Source: Anisodus tanguticus (Eukaryota; Streptophyta; Magnoliopsida; Solanales; Solanaceae). Taken from it: a stretch of 64,000 nucleotides of DNA. Positions 33,223-44,479 of this stretch are shown here, one piece after another. The first letter of the stretch is position 1, and each line of letters opens with the position of its first letter. The stretch is from the NCBI GenBank assembly GCA_034509755.1, contig CM067546.1, forward strand, positions 10,070,970-10,134,969. Direction: 5' to 3'. Below the pieces are notes generated by a model. It was not told where the DNA came from. It worked only from the letters and a program-made list of their open reading frames with translations, and ran no database searches. The translations under genes were made by a program, and so were the position numbers.

Positions 33223-35617
33223 TGTAACATCCCGTATTTTCGAGTAGCGGTTGAACTCATAAACGTAGGTAAGTGGACCGGGCTCCGGGAAAGTTAATGT
33301 TGTACTTTGTAGGCTAATAAGAAATTAGTTTATAAAAGGACGTGATCCCGAAATAATTTTGGATTTAATAAGTGTGACGACGGGGCCTAATAATAATAAT
33401 TGTGTATCCCCGAAGAGATTATAGACTAGTATTATATTACCGGAATGTTGACATTGGGTATAAGAGAATTTTATAAGTCGCCGGGTTTTAAATGATTTGA
33501 GATCGGGAATTTAATTGTGTGTATAATTAATTAATTGTGGGATTAATTATAATTTGGGAGATATTTATAGTGGGATTTTAATACGTGTACGCTTATAACC
33601 GATTTGGGGGTGACTAAGCCCCAAATCAGTCGACCGACTCTCCCTTCTCTCTCAATAAACTCAACTACCAGCTCTGCAAGATCCTTCAAAATCCTTAACA
33701 CTCCTAAAGGAGTTCTTCCATGAGGAATTAATGGTCACATTTCTAGCGGATTGAGGAAATCCAGTCGGTGGGTTCTCGAAATTCTCAGTTAAAATTGGGG
33801 ATTTCTGTGAGCTTTCATATAACCAAAATGAAGGAGAAATTCAAGGTGTTCTGGGCTTTGATTCCAGTAGAATCGAAGTCGAAAACAAGCCTAGAAACTC
33901 AGAAGCTTAACAAGAAACCTTGAATGCTAAAGGATTCTGACGTGAATCGATTTTGGGTTTTGTTTTTGCTTGTCGGAAGCTGTTTCGAGCAAAAGATTTT
34001 CCAACAATTCTCGTCGCTGTATTTAAGAGAGGTAATCTTCCTTATTACTAAAGTTATTACAAGTTCTGAATTCGATTTTTGCCACTAGTTCTAGGACGAT
34101 TATCAATAATGCTACGCTTAGGTTAATGGGGTATTATCAGAACTGTTTGTACGAAATTGGAGGTTGCATGTGGAGTTGTTACATTGTTTTGAAGATTGTA
34201 GTAGTAAAATAAGGAGGATTAAGAGGTTGGGTGTTTCACTTTATGTTTAGATTTCGATATAGAAGGAATATAGGTTCTACGCGTTCAACGTATTCGCTAG
34301 AATGTCCCAATGAATCTGTTTTTAGTATGTTGAGTCAATTGTGATTTAAATCATCCGTATGGTGTAGATAAGCATTCATAGGTGCTTACAAGGACCCGCG
34401 GAAACATTGATAAATTCGACAATAAGGTATGCAAGGCTCTTTCATTCTTTTGGCATAATTCCATGTGCGAAACGTAACCATCATGTTGCTACATAAACTA
34501 CTCTACTCTTAGAGGTTGAGGATGATCATGTTATTGATTTTTGTGTTAAAAGCCTATTTAAAAATGTTTCAAAGTCCTTGTTAAGTCATACGGAAAAGAG
34601 ATTTATATTCACAATGTTAGCCTAAGATTCAAGGATATTGGGCCAGGCTGTGTTGTTGTCATTCATGCATTCTCATTTGCATTGCATTCATTTATTACCC
34701 TGGACCACTGGTGTTATGCACCCTACTATATGGTAAATATTATATATATATATGTAAGGGATATGGGAAAAGAGGGAAAGACGTTATATACGCACACCTT
34801 CTGTACAGACTATCACAAAAGAGCTCTAAGAGGTCAATATGATGTGATGATGTGATGTGATGTTGTGATGCCTATATGTCTTATTGGGATGGGTTGCACG
34901 ATCCGCAACACTAACATATTAGGATGGGTTGCACGATCCTCAACACTAACATATTAGGATGGGTTGCACGATCCGCAACACTAACATATATATGATATAG
35001 ATACCGCATGTGCATCATGCATATATTCATTAATCATTACATGGTAGGATGCCCACAGAGGCTGTTGTGGTAAGAAGAATGCCCGAAGAGGCTGATATAT
35101 ATGTATACTGCATTGAGAATAAGATTTAGGCATGTGTGACAGAGCCCTCAAAGGCATTTTCCGATGTCCAGTTGTTTCTGTTTCGACTATGATATATCTC
35201 TGCTATGTCATTTCTTATGCCTGACATACTCAGTACATCAGTCGTACTGACATCCCTTTTGCTGGGGGACGCTGCATTTTATTCCCGCAGGTTCATATTG
35301 AGAGGGTGACGGTTCCCACTAGTAGGTGGTTGGTTTAGCTGGTGTCCAGAGCACTCTATCTGTATCGGAGTCACGATTTAGTCATGGTATGTTCTTCTCT
35401 GTAGAGGCTTGTAGATAGGTGTCCTATGGTTAGTTGTCATGTATGGCCTTGTTGGCCCGGGTATATAAATGTGTAAGCTGGGGCTTTTTGGTTAAAACCC
35501 AACATAATCTATCACGGCTCAATCCGTGCAGAAAATGTTTTGGGGTGGAGTGTTATTGTGGTACCCGATGGGTAGGGTCCGGGTGCCCGTCGCGGCCTTC
35601 CGATTTGGGTCATGACA
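33223..35617 (+). repeat. 5' LTR of the nested non-autonomous element
   Basis: 2395 bp, TG...CA. It carries three 35-bp tandem units (34883-34987), a CAGTACATCAGTCGTACTG hairpin at 35231-35249 followed by GACATCCCTTTTGC, and GAGGCTG words near 35050-35100. It pairs with 39317-41651. Confidence 0.92.
34883..34987 (+). repeat. 35-bp tandem array in 5' LTR (3 units)
   Basis: Each unit contains GATGGGTTGCACGATCC then GCAACAC, with a GTTGC/GCAAC hairpin. The 3' LTR has a single unit (40986-41020). It is similar in reverse complement to the 37-bp units of the gypsy LTRs. Confidence 0.9.
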
Positions 35618-35621
35618 AATT

Positions 35622-35633
35622 TGGTATCAAAGC
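35622..35633 (+). promoter_or_regulatory. Primer-binding site of the nested element
   Basis: TGGTATCAAAGC, one mismatch from the tRNA-Met-complementary TGGTATCAGAGC, four bases inside the LTR end. Confidence 0.85.
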
Positions 35634-35716
35634 ATGTTTGTCCTAGGGAGTCTACAAGCCGTGTCTGGAGTTGTTTCCATTCTTTCATAATCTTGATCGT
35701 TCGAAAGAACTGAGTC

Positions 35717-36364
35717 GTGGGAGTGTTGGTTCCTAATCACATCATTTCATTTGAAACTGCAGTAACGTCCACAATGAGAAGCACTTCGGATAATAAGAGT
35801 GCGGGTACTGTAGCAAGACAAAATGTTAGGCAGATATCACCCACTGGCACAGGTCAAGGGGTTACAGAAATTGAAAGGACAGAGGTGAGTTATACTATGG
35901 ACTCAGATCCATCGGAAATCCTGGAGTCTAAAAAGGGGGATCCATCAGAAGATCCCTATGAGTCACCCGCTCGAACAACCTCGGTCCTTCCAGCAGGGTA
36001 GAGGGAGTTTCGGCTTCACCAAGGACCTTAGTATCAGTGTCGCCCCACTGACCATGGGGTGGGTGGAACAGCTCAGGGATGAGTACAACCAGATTTTCCT
36101 CAGATATCACGCCACGACCGGGGATGCTTGTCGCTTGATAACCCCAGCCATTTCGAGATCCTGGGTAGTCCTCAATCATGGGGGTCTATTAATCAGGACT
36201 CATCGGCCCATGTTATTGGATACGCGTTGGAAGGAGAAAGAAGGCAGGCCAGGATAAGGCGAGTGGGTAGTAAGGATAAGAGGGTTCCACTCCGAAGTGT
36301 GTCGGATCGAGGCTCGTGTATAGGACCAAGACAAGATAGTGCGGATACACCACCAAGATCATAA
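35717..36364 (+). pseudogene. Possible gag-like remnant of the nested element
   Basis: Open frames 35717-36001 (94 codons, acidic; TEIERTEVSYTMDSDPSEIL) and 36128-36364 (78 codons, basic; ERRQARIRRVGSKDKRV) lie just after the primer site where gag belongs, but I recognise no capsid motif or knuckle. They may be the decayed start of a gag gene or chance frames. Confidence 0.4.
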
Positions 36365-39303
36365 TTCGGTCTTAGTACCTCTCTTGATAAATCCATAAGG
36401 TCTTCAATTAGTTGTTTTTAAGTAAATGATATATTGCGTATAATCGATAAATGGTTGTATGTTTGGAGTAATCAAAGGAATATGTGGATTTTGTATGTTG
36501 ATTGATAAGGTTGTTGTATAGTTAGGTGTAATCTTAGTTGAATCACGAAATGGCTTTTGAACTATTTTTATGCATAAGTTAAGCAATAATAACCTTGTTT
36601 GGATTGATCTTGGAGTAATTAATGTTGTTAGAGACAATTCCTACTTGATATGAATCTAACTTAAAGTTAGGAGTAACCTATAACTTATGAGTTATAGTAA
36701 AAAGACTGGTGTGGCTCCTATTACCTTTTTCACATAATTACAGTAGTAACATTTGTTCAGGATAAGCCTAGAAAGTATGTTGGCTTACTGTTTTTGGTCT
36801 TTCCATGTGGTTTTCCAATGACATGTTTAGCTCAAATGTGACTACATGATGTCCTGTCCTTGCTATTAATATCTTGTTACTTCTATGGATCTATGGATTC
36901 ATACTGTGGTATAAACTGAATTTTAAAAAAAAACCATAGGACTTATTTTAGTTTATTGTTGGACTTAATGAGCTTAACACTAATCCAAGGGGTTGTGGTA
37001 TGTCCAAAGGGAAGTTTAGTTCATGATTTGTTTTCTTAGGTATGTATTTGTTGTATCTATGTTCTTTTAACTTGGACTTTATGTAGTCTGAACTTTGAAG
37101 TTATGTTATGGATACCTAGAAAAGGGTTATTTCTGCATCTATTCATGTATCCATGTTATTATTGCCTATGTGTAAACCAATTCACCTAGTTTAAGTGCAT
37201 GTGTAAGTTAGGAATAAAAGCTTAGGACCACTATGCTAGTTGACAAGTTAAAATGATAGGCTTAGGCTAATTTCAGCATGCTAGTCTTGAAGAGATGATT
37301 CAGAAAGTTCCTCTGGACCCTGTAATTTTTGCTTCTGTGTTCTGTTGGTATGCAGCCTCCTAATGTATCTGTTTTGACCCATGGACATATTGTGATCATG
37401 GGTTAGGTGCAGATATGGATACAAGATTAATTCAGCAGTTATGTGATGTTTGTTGACTGTGACATAATGGTTGTTTGACTTAGGATTGGCATGCCAAATT
37501 GCTTACTTTTTTGGATGTCATGCTCTGTATAACAATGTTCATAGGTGAGTGGTACAACCAATCTAGACCTGAATTTGATAAATGAATCTGTATTAATTAC
37601 TATGCAGACTGTTTATGCTTAAAGTAGTAGTAATATGACATTTTGGGAGCCTGTTTAATTAGATAAAATTGACCTAAGTTGATATATGTGGATGAAGGTG
37701 TTGTGATAGTTTAAAGTTAACACGTGCAGTTAAAACAAAGCATGATGTGCTAATTTCGGACTTGTACATATGCATTGTCAGTTAACTTCATGCCTAAAAT
37801 GTTGTTAAACTCAGCATAGTTAAGCCCTATTTCTGCATACCTAACCAAAGTAGGTTGCATTTAGTTATTTGTTTTTATGTTGCCTAAGGGCCATCTTGCA
37901 TATGAAATGTTTAGCATGTATGGACTGGTGGCCAGGAAACCAGTCAGGATAATAAGGCATTTAGCTACCATACTTGTTGCTGCTGTTTAGCTGCTATTTT
38001 GTTGCTACTACTACTGTCCCTGTGGCACTTTAAACATATATTGTTGCCTCAGTTGTGACAGATATTGCTGTCCTTTTTCAGTCTCAAATGTCTAATTTTC
38101 TAACATGTTGTGCTCTCTTAGTTATCTTATCCTTTGTTAAGACTTGTGTGGCTCTTAAAATACTGGACTCTGAGTTATAGTTGCCGCTTGGTTACTATTT
38201 GATGTTACCTGTTGTCTTGATGCCCTGGACTGCAGTAAATTGGGTAAGGTTGTTGTTGCCTTTGAGATAAATTCTGGTTATGTGTTACTGTTATTTTGCT
38301 GCACATATAGCCTTGGGGGACTGCCCTATGGTGCTGAAAAGGCTGCTGATCTACTATGCTTTAGTGCAAACAATTGCAGCATTTCTGACTGTTTTCAATT
38401 AGTTGCTACATTGGTTATTGACACTGTGATATATTTGAGCTGGTTGCTATGTATACTGGTTAGTTTCTGATGTACATAGCTACTATGTTTATGCTGTTGT
38501 TTGGTTGCTATTTTGGTTGTTATTCTGGCTAATATTCTGGCTGTTGTTTGAGCTCACTTGCTGCGGTTGGTTGGTTACTATTTGACTGCTATTTGGCTGC
38601 TGTTGAATGTTGTTTTGTTGTTATTTACTACTGTCATCACTGCTGCATCTTGGTGAGAATTGTGACATGCTCAAACCCATGTTGCTGCCTTTATTTTGAG
38701 GCAACTGTTGTTGTAAATCTGGGGCAGGGGTAGAATGAAAATAAGCAGTTGTGGTTGCTGCACTCTAGCCCAAACCAGTACAAAAAAAAATGATGATCAA
38801 CTGGACTAGTTTAAACACTAGCAGAATCTAAATTGGTCATGCGATGATAAAACAATTGAAGCATGACTAATTGCACTGATGTGTGGACTGTTTTAAATAA
38901 CTATGTTGCGTATAGGACTCTAAATTAGATATTAGGACCCTCTACCTTCTTTACCTATTGTTTGAATTAAAAGAATGCATAAAGACCTAGGCAAGAGTCC
39001 ATCACCCTATTAACTTCCTATATAAGCAATTAGCTAGATAAACATTGCTTCACATAAGGTTACTAAAGTTGGAAGGTGTCACTATGTGTTTATTTTAGTT
39101 TGCATAAGAAACTTGAGTCTATTCTTTAAAAGTAGTTATGGATGGATATGTATCTTCTCACGGTTTAAATAATAATTGGAATTAATCCCTGAATGCCGTA
39201 TCCCTTGTTTTTGATGAATTGGAATACCAATTTGTGTATTCTTTTTTTTGTATGGTGTCAAAGGTTGGATATGTCATACCGACATTCGAGGATGAATGTT
39301 TCT
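36365..39303. other. Non-coding interior of the nested element
   Basis: 2.9 kb with no supported gene. 37950-38770 is rich in words such as TTGCTGCT and TTGGTTGCTATTT, which create short Leu/Cys-rich chance frames. The origin of this filler is unknown. Confidence 0.55.
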
Positions 39304-39316
39304 AAGGGGGAGAGGA
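39304..39316 (+). promoter_or_regulatory. Polypurine tract of the nested element
   Basis: AAGGGGGAGAGGA directly before the 3' LTR TG, the expected plus-strand primer. Confidence 0.88.
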
Positions 39317-41651
39317 TGTAACGTCCCGTATTTTCGGGTAGTGGTTGAACTCATAAACGTAGGTAAGTGGACCGGGCTCCGGGAAAGTTTATGTTGTACT
39401 TCGTAGGCTAATAAGAAATTAGTTTATAAAAGGACGTGATCCCGAAATAATTTTGGATTTAATAAGTGTGACGACGGGGCCTAATAATAATAATTGTGTA
39501 TCCCCGAAGAGATTATAGACTAGTATTATATTACCGGAATGTTGACATTGGGTATAAGAGAATTTTATAAGTCGTCGGGTTTTAAATGATTTGAGATCGG
39601 GAATTTAATTGTGTGTATAATTAATTAATTGTGGGATTAATTATAATTTGGGAGATATTTATAGTGGGATTTTAATACGTGTACGCTTATAACCGATTTG
39701 GGGGTGACTAAGCCCCAAATCAGTCGACCGACTCTCCCTTCTCTCTCAATAAACTCAACTACCAGCTCTGCAAGATCCTTCAAAATCCTTAACACTCCTA
39801 AAGGAGTTCTTCCATGAGGAATTAATGGTCACATTTCTAGCGGATTGAGGAAATCCAGTCGGTGGGTTCTCGAAATTCTCAGTTAAAATTGGGGATTTCT
39901 GTGAGCTTTCATATAACCAAAATGAAGGAGAAATTCAAGGTGTCCTGGGCTTTGATTCCAGTATAATCGAAGCCGAAAACAAGCAAAGAAGCTCATAAGC
40001 TTAACAAGAAACCTTGAATGCGAAAGGATTCTGGCGTGAACCGATTTTGGGTTCTATTTTTGCTTGTCGGAAGCTGTTTCGAGCAAAAGATTTTCCAACA
40101 ATTCTCATCGATGTATTTAACAGAGGTAATCTTCCTTTTTCCTAAAGTTTGTACAAGTTCTGAATTCGATTCTTGCCACTAGTTCTAGAACGATTATCGA
40201 AAATGCTAAGCTTGAGTTAATGGGGTATTATCGGAACTGTTTGTACGAAATTGGAGGTTGCATGTGGAGTTGTTATACTGTTTTGAAGATTGTAGTAGTA
40301 AAATAAGGAGGACTAAGAGGGTTGGGTGTTTCGCTTTATGTTTAGATTTCGATATAGAAGGAATATAGGTTCTACGCGTTCAAGGTATTCGCTAGCATGT
40401 CCCAATGAATCTATTTTTAGTATGTTGAGTCAATTGTGATTTAAATCATCCATATGGTGTAGATAAGAATTAATAGTGGCTTACAAGGACCCGCAGAACT
40501 TAGATAAATTCGACAACAAGGTATGCAAGGCTCTTTTATTCTTTTGGCATAATTCTATGTGCGAAACGTAACCATCATGTTGCTACATAAACTACTCTAC
40601 TCTTAGTAGTTGAGGATGATCATGTTATTGATTCTTGTGTTAAAATCCTATTTAAAAATGTTTCAAAATCCTTGTTAAGGCATACAGAAAAGAGATTGAT
40701 ATTCACAATGTTAGCCTAAGATTCAAGGATATTGGGCCAAGATGTGCTGTTGTCATTCATGCATTCTCATTTGCATTTCATTCATATATTACCCTGGACT
40801 ACTGGTGTTATGCACCCTACTATATGGTAAATATTATATATATATGTAAGGGATATGGGAAAAGAAGGAAAGGCGTTATATACGCACACCACCTGCAGCT
40901 GGTACAGACTATCACAAAAAGAGCCCTAAGAGGTCAATATGATGTGATGATGTGATGATGTGATGTTGTGATGCCTATATGTCTTATTGGGATGGGTTGC
41001 ACGATCCGCAACACTAACATATATATGATATATATACCGCATGTGTATCATGCATACATTCATTAACCATTACATGGTAGGATGCCCACAGAGGCTGTTG
41101 TGGTAAGAAGAATGCCCGAAGAGGCTGATATATATGTATACTGCATTGAGAATAAGATTTAGGCATGTGTGACAGAGCCCTCAAAGGCATTTACCGATGT
41201 CCAGTTATTTCTGTTTCATACTATGATATATCTCTGCTATGTTATTTCTTATGCCTGACATACTCAGTACATCAGTCGTACTGACGTCCCTTTTGCTGGG
41301 GGACGCTGCGTTTTATTCCCGCAGGTTCATATTGAGAGGGTGACGGCTCCCACTAGTAGGTGGTTACTTTAGCTAGTGTCCAGAGCACTCTATCTGTATC
41401 GGAGTCACGATTTAGTCATGGTATGTTCTTCTCTGTAGAGGCTTGTAGATAGGTGTCCTATGGTTAGTTGTCATGTATTACCTTGTAGGCCTGGGTATAT
41501 AAATGTGTAAGCTGGGGCTTTTGGGTTAAAACCCAACATAATCTATCACGACTCAGTCCGTGCTAAAAATGTTTAGGGGTGGAGTGTTATTGTGGTGCCC
41601 GGCGGGTAGGGTCCGGGTGCCCGTCGCGGCCCTCCGGTTTAGATCATGACA
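39317..41651 (+). repeat. 3' LTR of the nested non-autonomous element
   Basis: 2335 bp. Same ends and hairpin (41265-41283) as the 5' LTR but one 35-bp unit instead of three, which accounts for most of the length difference. Confidence 0.92.
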
Positions 41652-41781
41652 CTGGTGCTACAACTCGAGGTCTACCTCTACCTCGCCCTCTGCCACTGCC
41701 CTATGCAACGCCCCTAGTAGCGGATAAGGGTGCAGGTGCGGGCTCCTGGTCTCTATCCACGGTTGAATGAGTCCTCAACAT
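41652..41781 (-). pseudogene. gypsy gag start (separated by nested insertion)
   Basis: Minus strand from ATG 41781: a short acidic/Pro start (VDRDQEPAPAPLSATRG), a stop, then an Arg/Gly run (GSGRGRGRGRPRVVAP) typical of the beginning of this gag type. The first five bases (CTGGT) belong to the duplicated target site. Continues at 33222 downward. Confidence 0.75.
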
Positions 41782-41968
41782 CTGTGAGAAAAAGTGAAAT
41801 CAAAGAGATTTAGAATCTAATACAGTCAGGAACGCATGACAAGAATGAAAGAAGTGAAGTTTACTAAATGTCCTATAACCTCACGAAGATAGGTAAGGAG
41901 CTCCTCATACCGATCCGCAAGACTCTGCTAGATATTTCTCTTGTACTCATGAGAGCAATGAACCTAGT

Positions 41969-41980
41969 ATTCTGATACCA
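41969..41980 (-). promoter_or_regulatory. Primer-binding site of the right gypsy element
   Basis: Minus strand TGGTATCAGAAT, next to a degraded LTR tip at 41985 (TATCACGACCC, with TA in place of TG). It marks the 5' end of the minus-strand element. Only about 100 bp of that LTR remains. Confidence 0.75.
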
Positions 41981-42084
41981 AATTTATCACGACCCAAAAC
42001 CATATTTTTGTCGTGGGGAAACCTATCCTAAACCCGTTGGTGAACCCTAAACATTCATAAGTTAAAAACAAAAGTAAATGCGGG

Positions 42085-43983
42085 ATATTAGTTCCCAAAA
42101 ATGATTTTGGACATTTAATTTCATATTTGAAGGTCTACACTTCGTATTTGAGAGTTTTAAGGGATTTTCAAAATTCATCGCGGGGGCTAAGATTCTAACG
42201 TCCCTTTATTATTCTAACTTAGATTTTTGCGGGATTTTGTCATTTAAATTATTAGTTGGGTTGTAGAATTGGGATTTTAAAGTCTCAAGTTGAGAATATG
42301 AATTTCTTCAAATTAGATGTCGAATTGAATCGGATTTGAGTCATTTTTTGGGATTTAGACTCTATTGGCTATGGGTAAATGGATTTTGTTGCAAAATTAC
42401 AAGTTTACCTTTTGGGGTTCAAAATTGCCTTTTTGGATGACTTTTTAGGTCCGGATAAATAGTATATCAATATGGGTGTGTACAAACCCGTATGCTTACG
42501 TAGATTTCATATTTGAATAGATTGGAATTATTCAGAAGCTCTACAAAAAGGCAAGGCTTTATTGTGAGTGTTGGGATTCGAATCAGTCAAGATCAGACCT
42601 TACACGGCTCTATTTAAAGCTTATAGTTGGTTAAAATGAACTAATGAAGTGGTCGTAAAAGGGAATTAAAGGGGGTTTTGTACTTGTGAGGTGCCGAGCA
42701 GTTGTATTCGATATTGGTGACATGTTTTGGGAATTTGTATCGTATTTGAATGATTATGTATTTGGTTTGAATGCCATACATTGGGCATTAGATGATAGCT
42801 TGGATTGATTTATGTGAATTGTGTTAGAAATATGAAATCTCTTATTTGATGATTATATACTATATGTTTGTCTTAATTGTGATTATGTGTTCTCATAACT
42901 CCATCATACTCATTTAAAAGTATAAAAAAGTTAAATATTGAGCCTTTTTACTATATAGCCTTGTTTTTTATTATGCGCATGCAACATTCATGGTTTTATA
43001 TAGTATCTCATATATATTACACTTGAGGATACACATGTGTTGTTCGATTAAAAATGGTTTTGGACGGAGTGATGTGAATGATAAATGAACGAATAGGATA
43101 AAGATAGGTAATGTGAGCCGGATTGGCTAAAGATATGTAATGTGAGACAGATTGGTTAAGTTAGGTGATGTGATCCTAATTGGCTAAGTGTTGAGATTAG
43201 AAGCCTAAATGGCTAAGAACCCGATAGGAAATGGTTACATGTGGTGTATGAACCTTGTGAGTCCCCCATAGGTCACGTATTCCATATTATGTAGTGTGTG
43301 TATACTAGTGATGAAAGTCCTTGCATTGCATTTGCATATTATATCATTCATCGAATTTCTTGTTGATTGACTTACTTGAGTTATTGATGGAAATATACAT
43401 ACCTTACTTAAGTAACTATTCAAATATTTGTTGGTTTGTAAACATTGTTTTGTTGGACTAATCACGGTTAAGCGAGGAAATAAGAATTCGGAAGACCAAC
43501 CCTCATCACCATTTTCATTTAGGGTCAGTCGACGAAGTTGCTGAGTATACTTTGATGTTTCTTACTCACTCTACACTTGTTGCATATTTTTATGTGCAGA
43601 TTTTGTTCCTAATATGAGCGTAGCTCGAGACTTCATCATCCATTGAGGAGATTTCTAGATGGATTGGGAGTGAGCTGCTCTGATTCATGACATTAGATTC
43701 TTTTTTTTACTTGTCCTTGTCTTTCCTTAATTCAGACAATATAGTGGATTTTTTATCAGATTTAAATTTCTATTTAGTCACTCTTGTTCTATAACAACAG
43801 GTTTTAGGATGGTAGCACTTGTTGTTCCGCTTATCTATGATTATGAGACTTTATTATGACTTTTAATGGCTTTCTTATTTCTTCCTTTTAACATATGATT
43901 ATAATTAGCTTAAAATGTTATGGACGGTTCACCTATGGGGTGGGGTAGGTGCCTTCATGACTTTGGAGTTCATGTCATGATAA
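42085..43983 (+). repeat. Truncated gypsy LTR, plus strand (first)
   Basis: Ends with GGTTCACCTATGGGGTGG...TCATGTCATGA, then a degenerate primer site (TTGGTATGAGAGC) and leader. It shares the GTGAGGTG.CGAGCA block with the LTR at 44480-46325. The start is missing. Confidence 0.65.
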
Positions 43984-44479
43984 ATTGGTATGAGAGCTCT
44001 AGGTTCACCGGTCTCATATGTACACAAGAAATGTCTAGTAAAGTCTTGCGAATTGGTACAATGACATCCGTACCTATCTCCGAAAGGTTATAGGACATTA
44101 AGTAAAATCCTTATCTTTCATTCATTTTTGTGCCTACTTGATTGTATTGAAGTTCTAAGTTTCTTTGTTCACAATCTCACAAATGGTGAGTACATAATCG
44201 ACTATAGTTAGATATAAGGATACCGCACCTACACCCATACCCTCTGTTAGGGTTATTTCACGTGGAGGATGTAGAGGTCGAGGTAGGAGGAGTGATAGGG
44301 GCAGAGGCCATGCTACCATACTTGCTAGGGGCTGAGCACCAAAACCTACTCAAGACCCTTTTAAAGATGTGATTCCGGACCTGGAGGATGTTCCGGAAGA
44401 GGAGCCAGTTCAGGTAGATGAGCTTGGACCTGCACAAACACCACTTGGATTCATTGCTACTACTGTTCTCAGGATGCTC
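43984..44479 (+). pseudogene. gypsy leader and gag start relic
   Basis: After the primer site and a leader that resembles the one next to 41969, an ATG near 44184 opens a short Arg/Gly-rich gag start (RGGCRGRGRRSDRGRGHAT), then a stop and an acidic segment (DPFKDVIPDLEDVPEEEPVQ). It breaks off at 44479 into LTR sequence. Confidence 0.65.

Larger units (their letters stand above)
33223..41651 (+). mobile_element. Complete non-autonomous LTR retrotransposon (LARD/TR-GAG-like), 8.4 kb
   Basis: LTRs of 2395 and 2335 bp (TGTAAC...ATGACA), tRNA-Met-type primer site just inside the 5' LTR, purine tract just before the 3' LTR, and CTGGT target duplications on both sides (33218-33222 and 41652-41656). 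The 3.7 kb interior has only short frames and no protease, RT or integrase, so it must have depended on another element's enzymes. It is inserted in gag of the minus-strand gypsy element. LTRs differ by a few per cent plus a repeat-number change, so insertion is not very recent. Confidence 0.93.
26905..42080 (-). mobile_element. Tekay/Del-like Ty3/gypsy element, right copy, split by a nested element
   Basis: Minus-strand order: truncated 5' LTR (about 42080-41985), primer site (41980-41969), gag start (41781-41652), nested insertion 33223-41651, rest of gag, RT, RNase H, integrase, chromodomain-like tail, 3' LTR (29290-26905). LTR tips are TG/CA at 26905 and 29290. RT N-terminus, protease and gag knuckle are deleted near 32040. 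All frames carry stops. The left-hand copy (1-3199) is a relative or duplicate. Confidence 0.85.

Noticed and set aside
38240..38733. Short Cys/Leu-rich plus-strand frames that look like membrane proteins
   Set aside because: They come from T-rich low-complexity words (TTGCTGCT, TTGGTTGCT) inside the non-autonomous element; no start context or motif.
42085..43983. 5' LTR partner for the minus-strand gypsy element
   Set aside because: Orientation and end sequence are those of a plus-strand element followed by its own primer site; only about 100 bp at 41985-42080 fits the minus-strand LTR.
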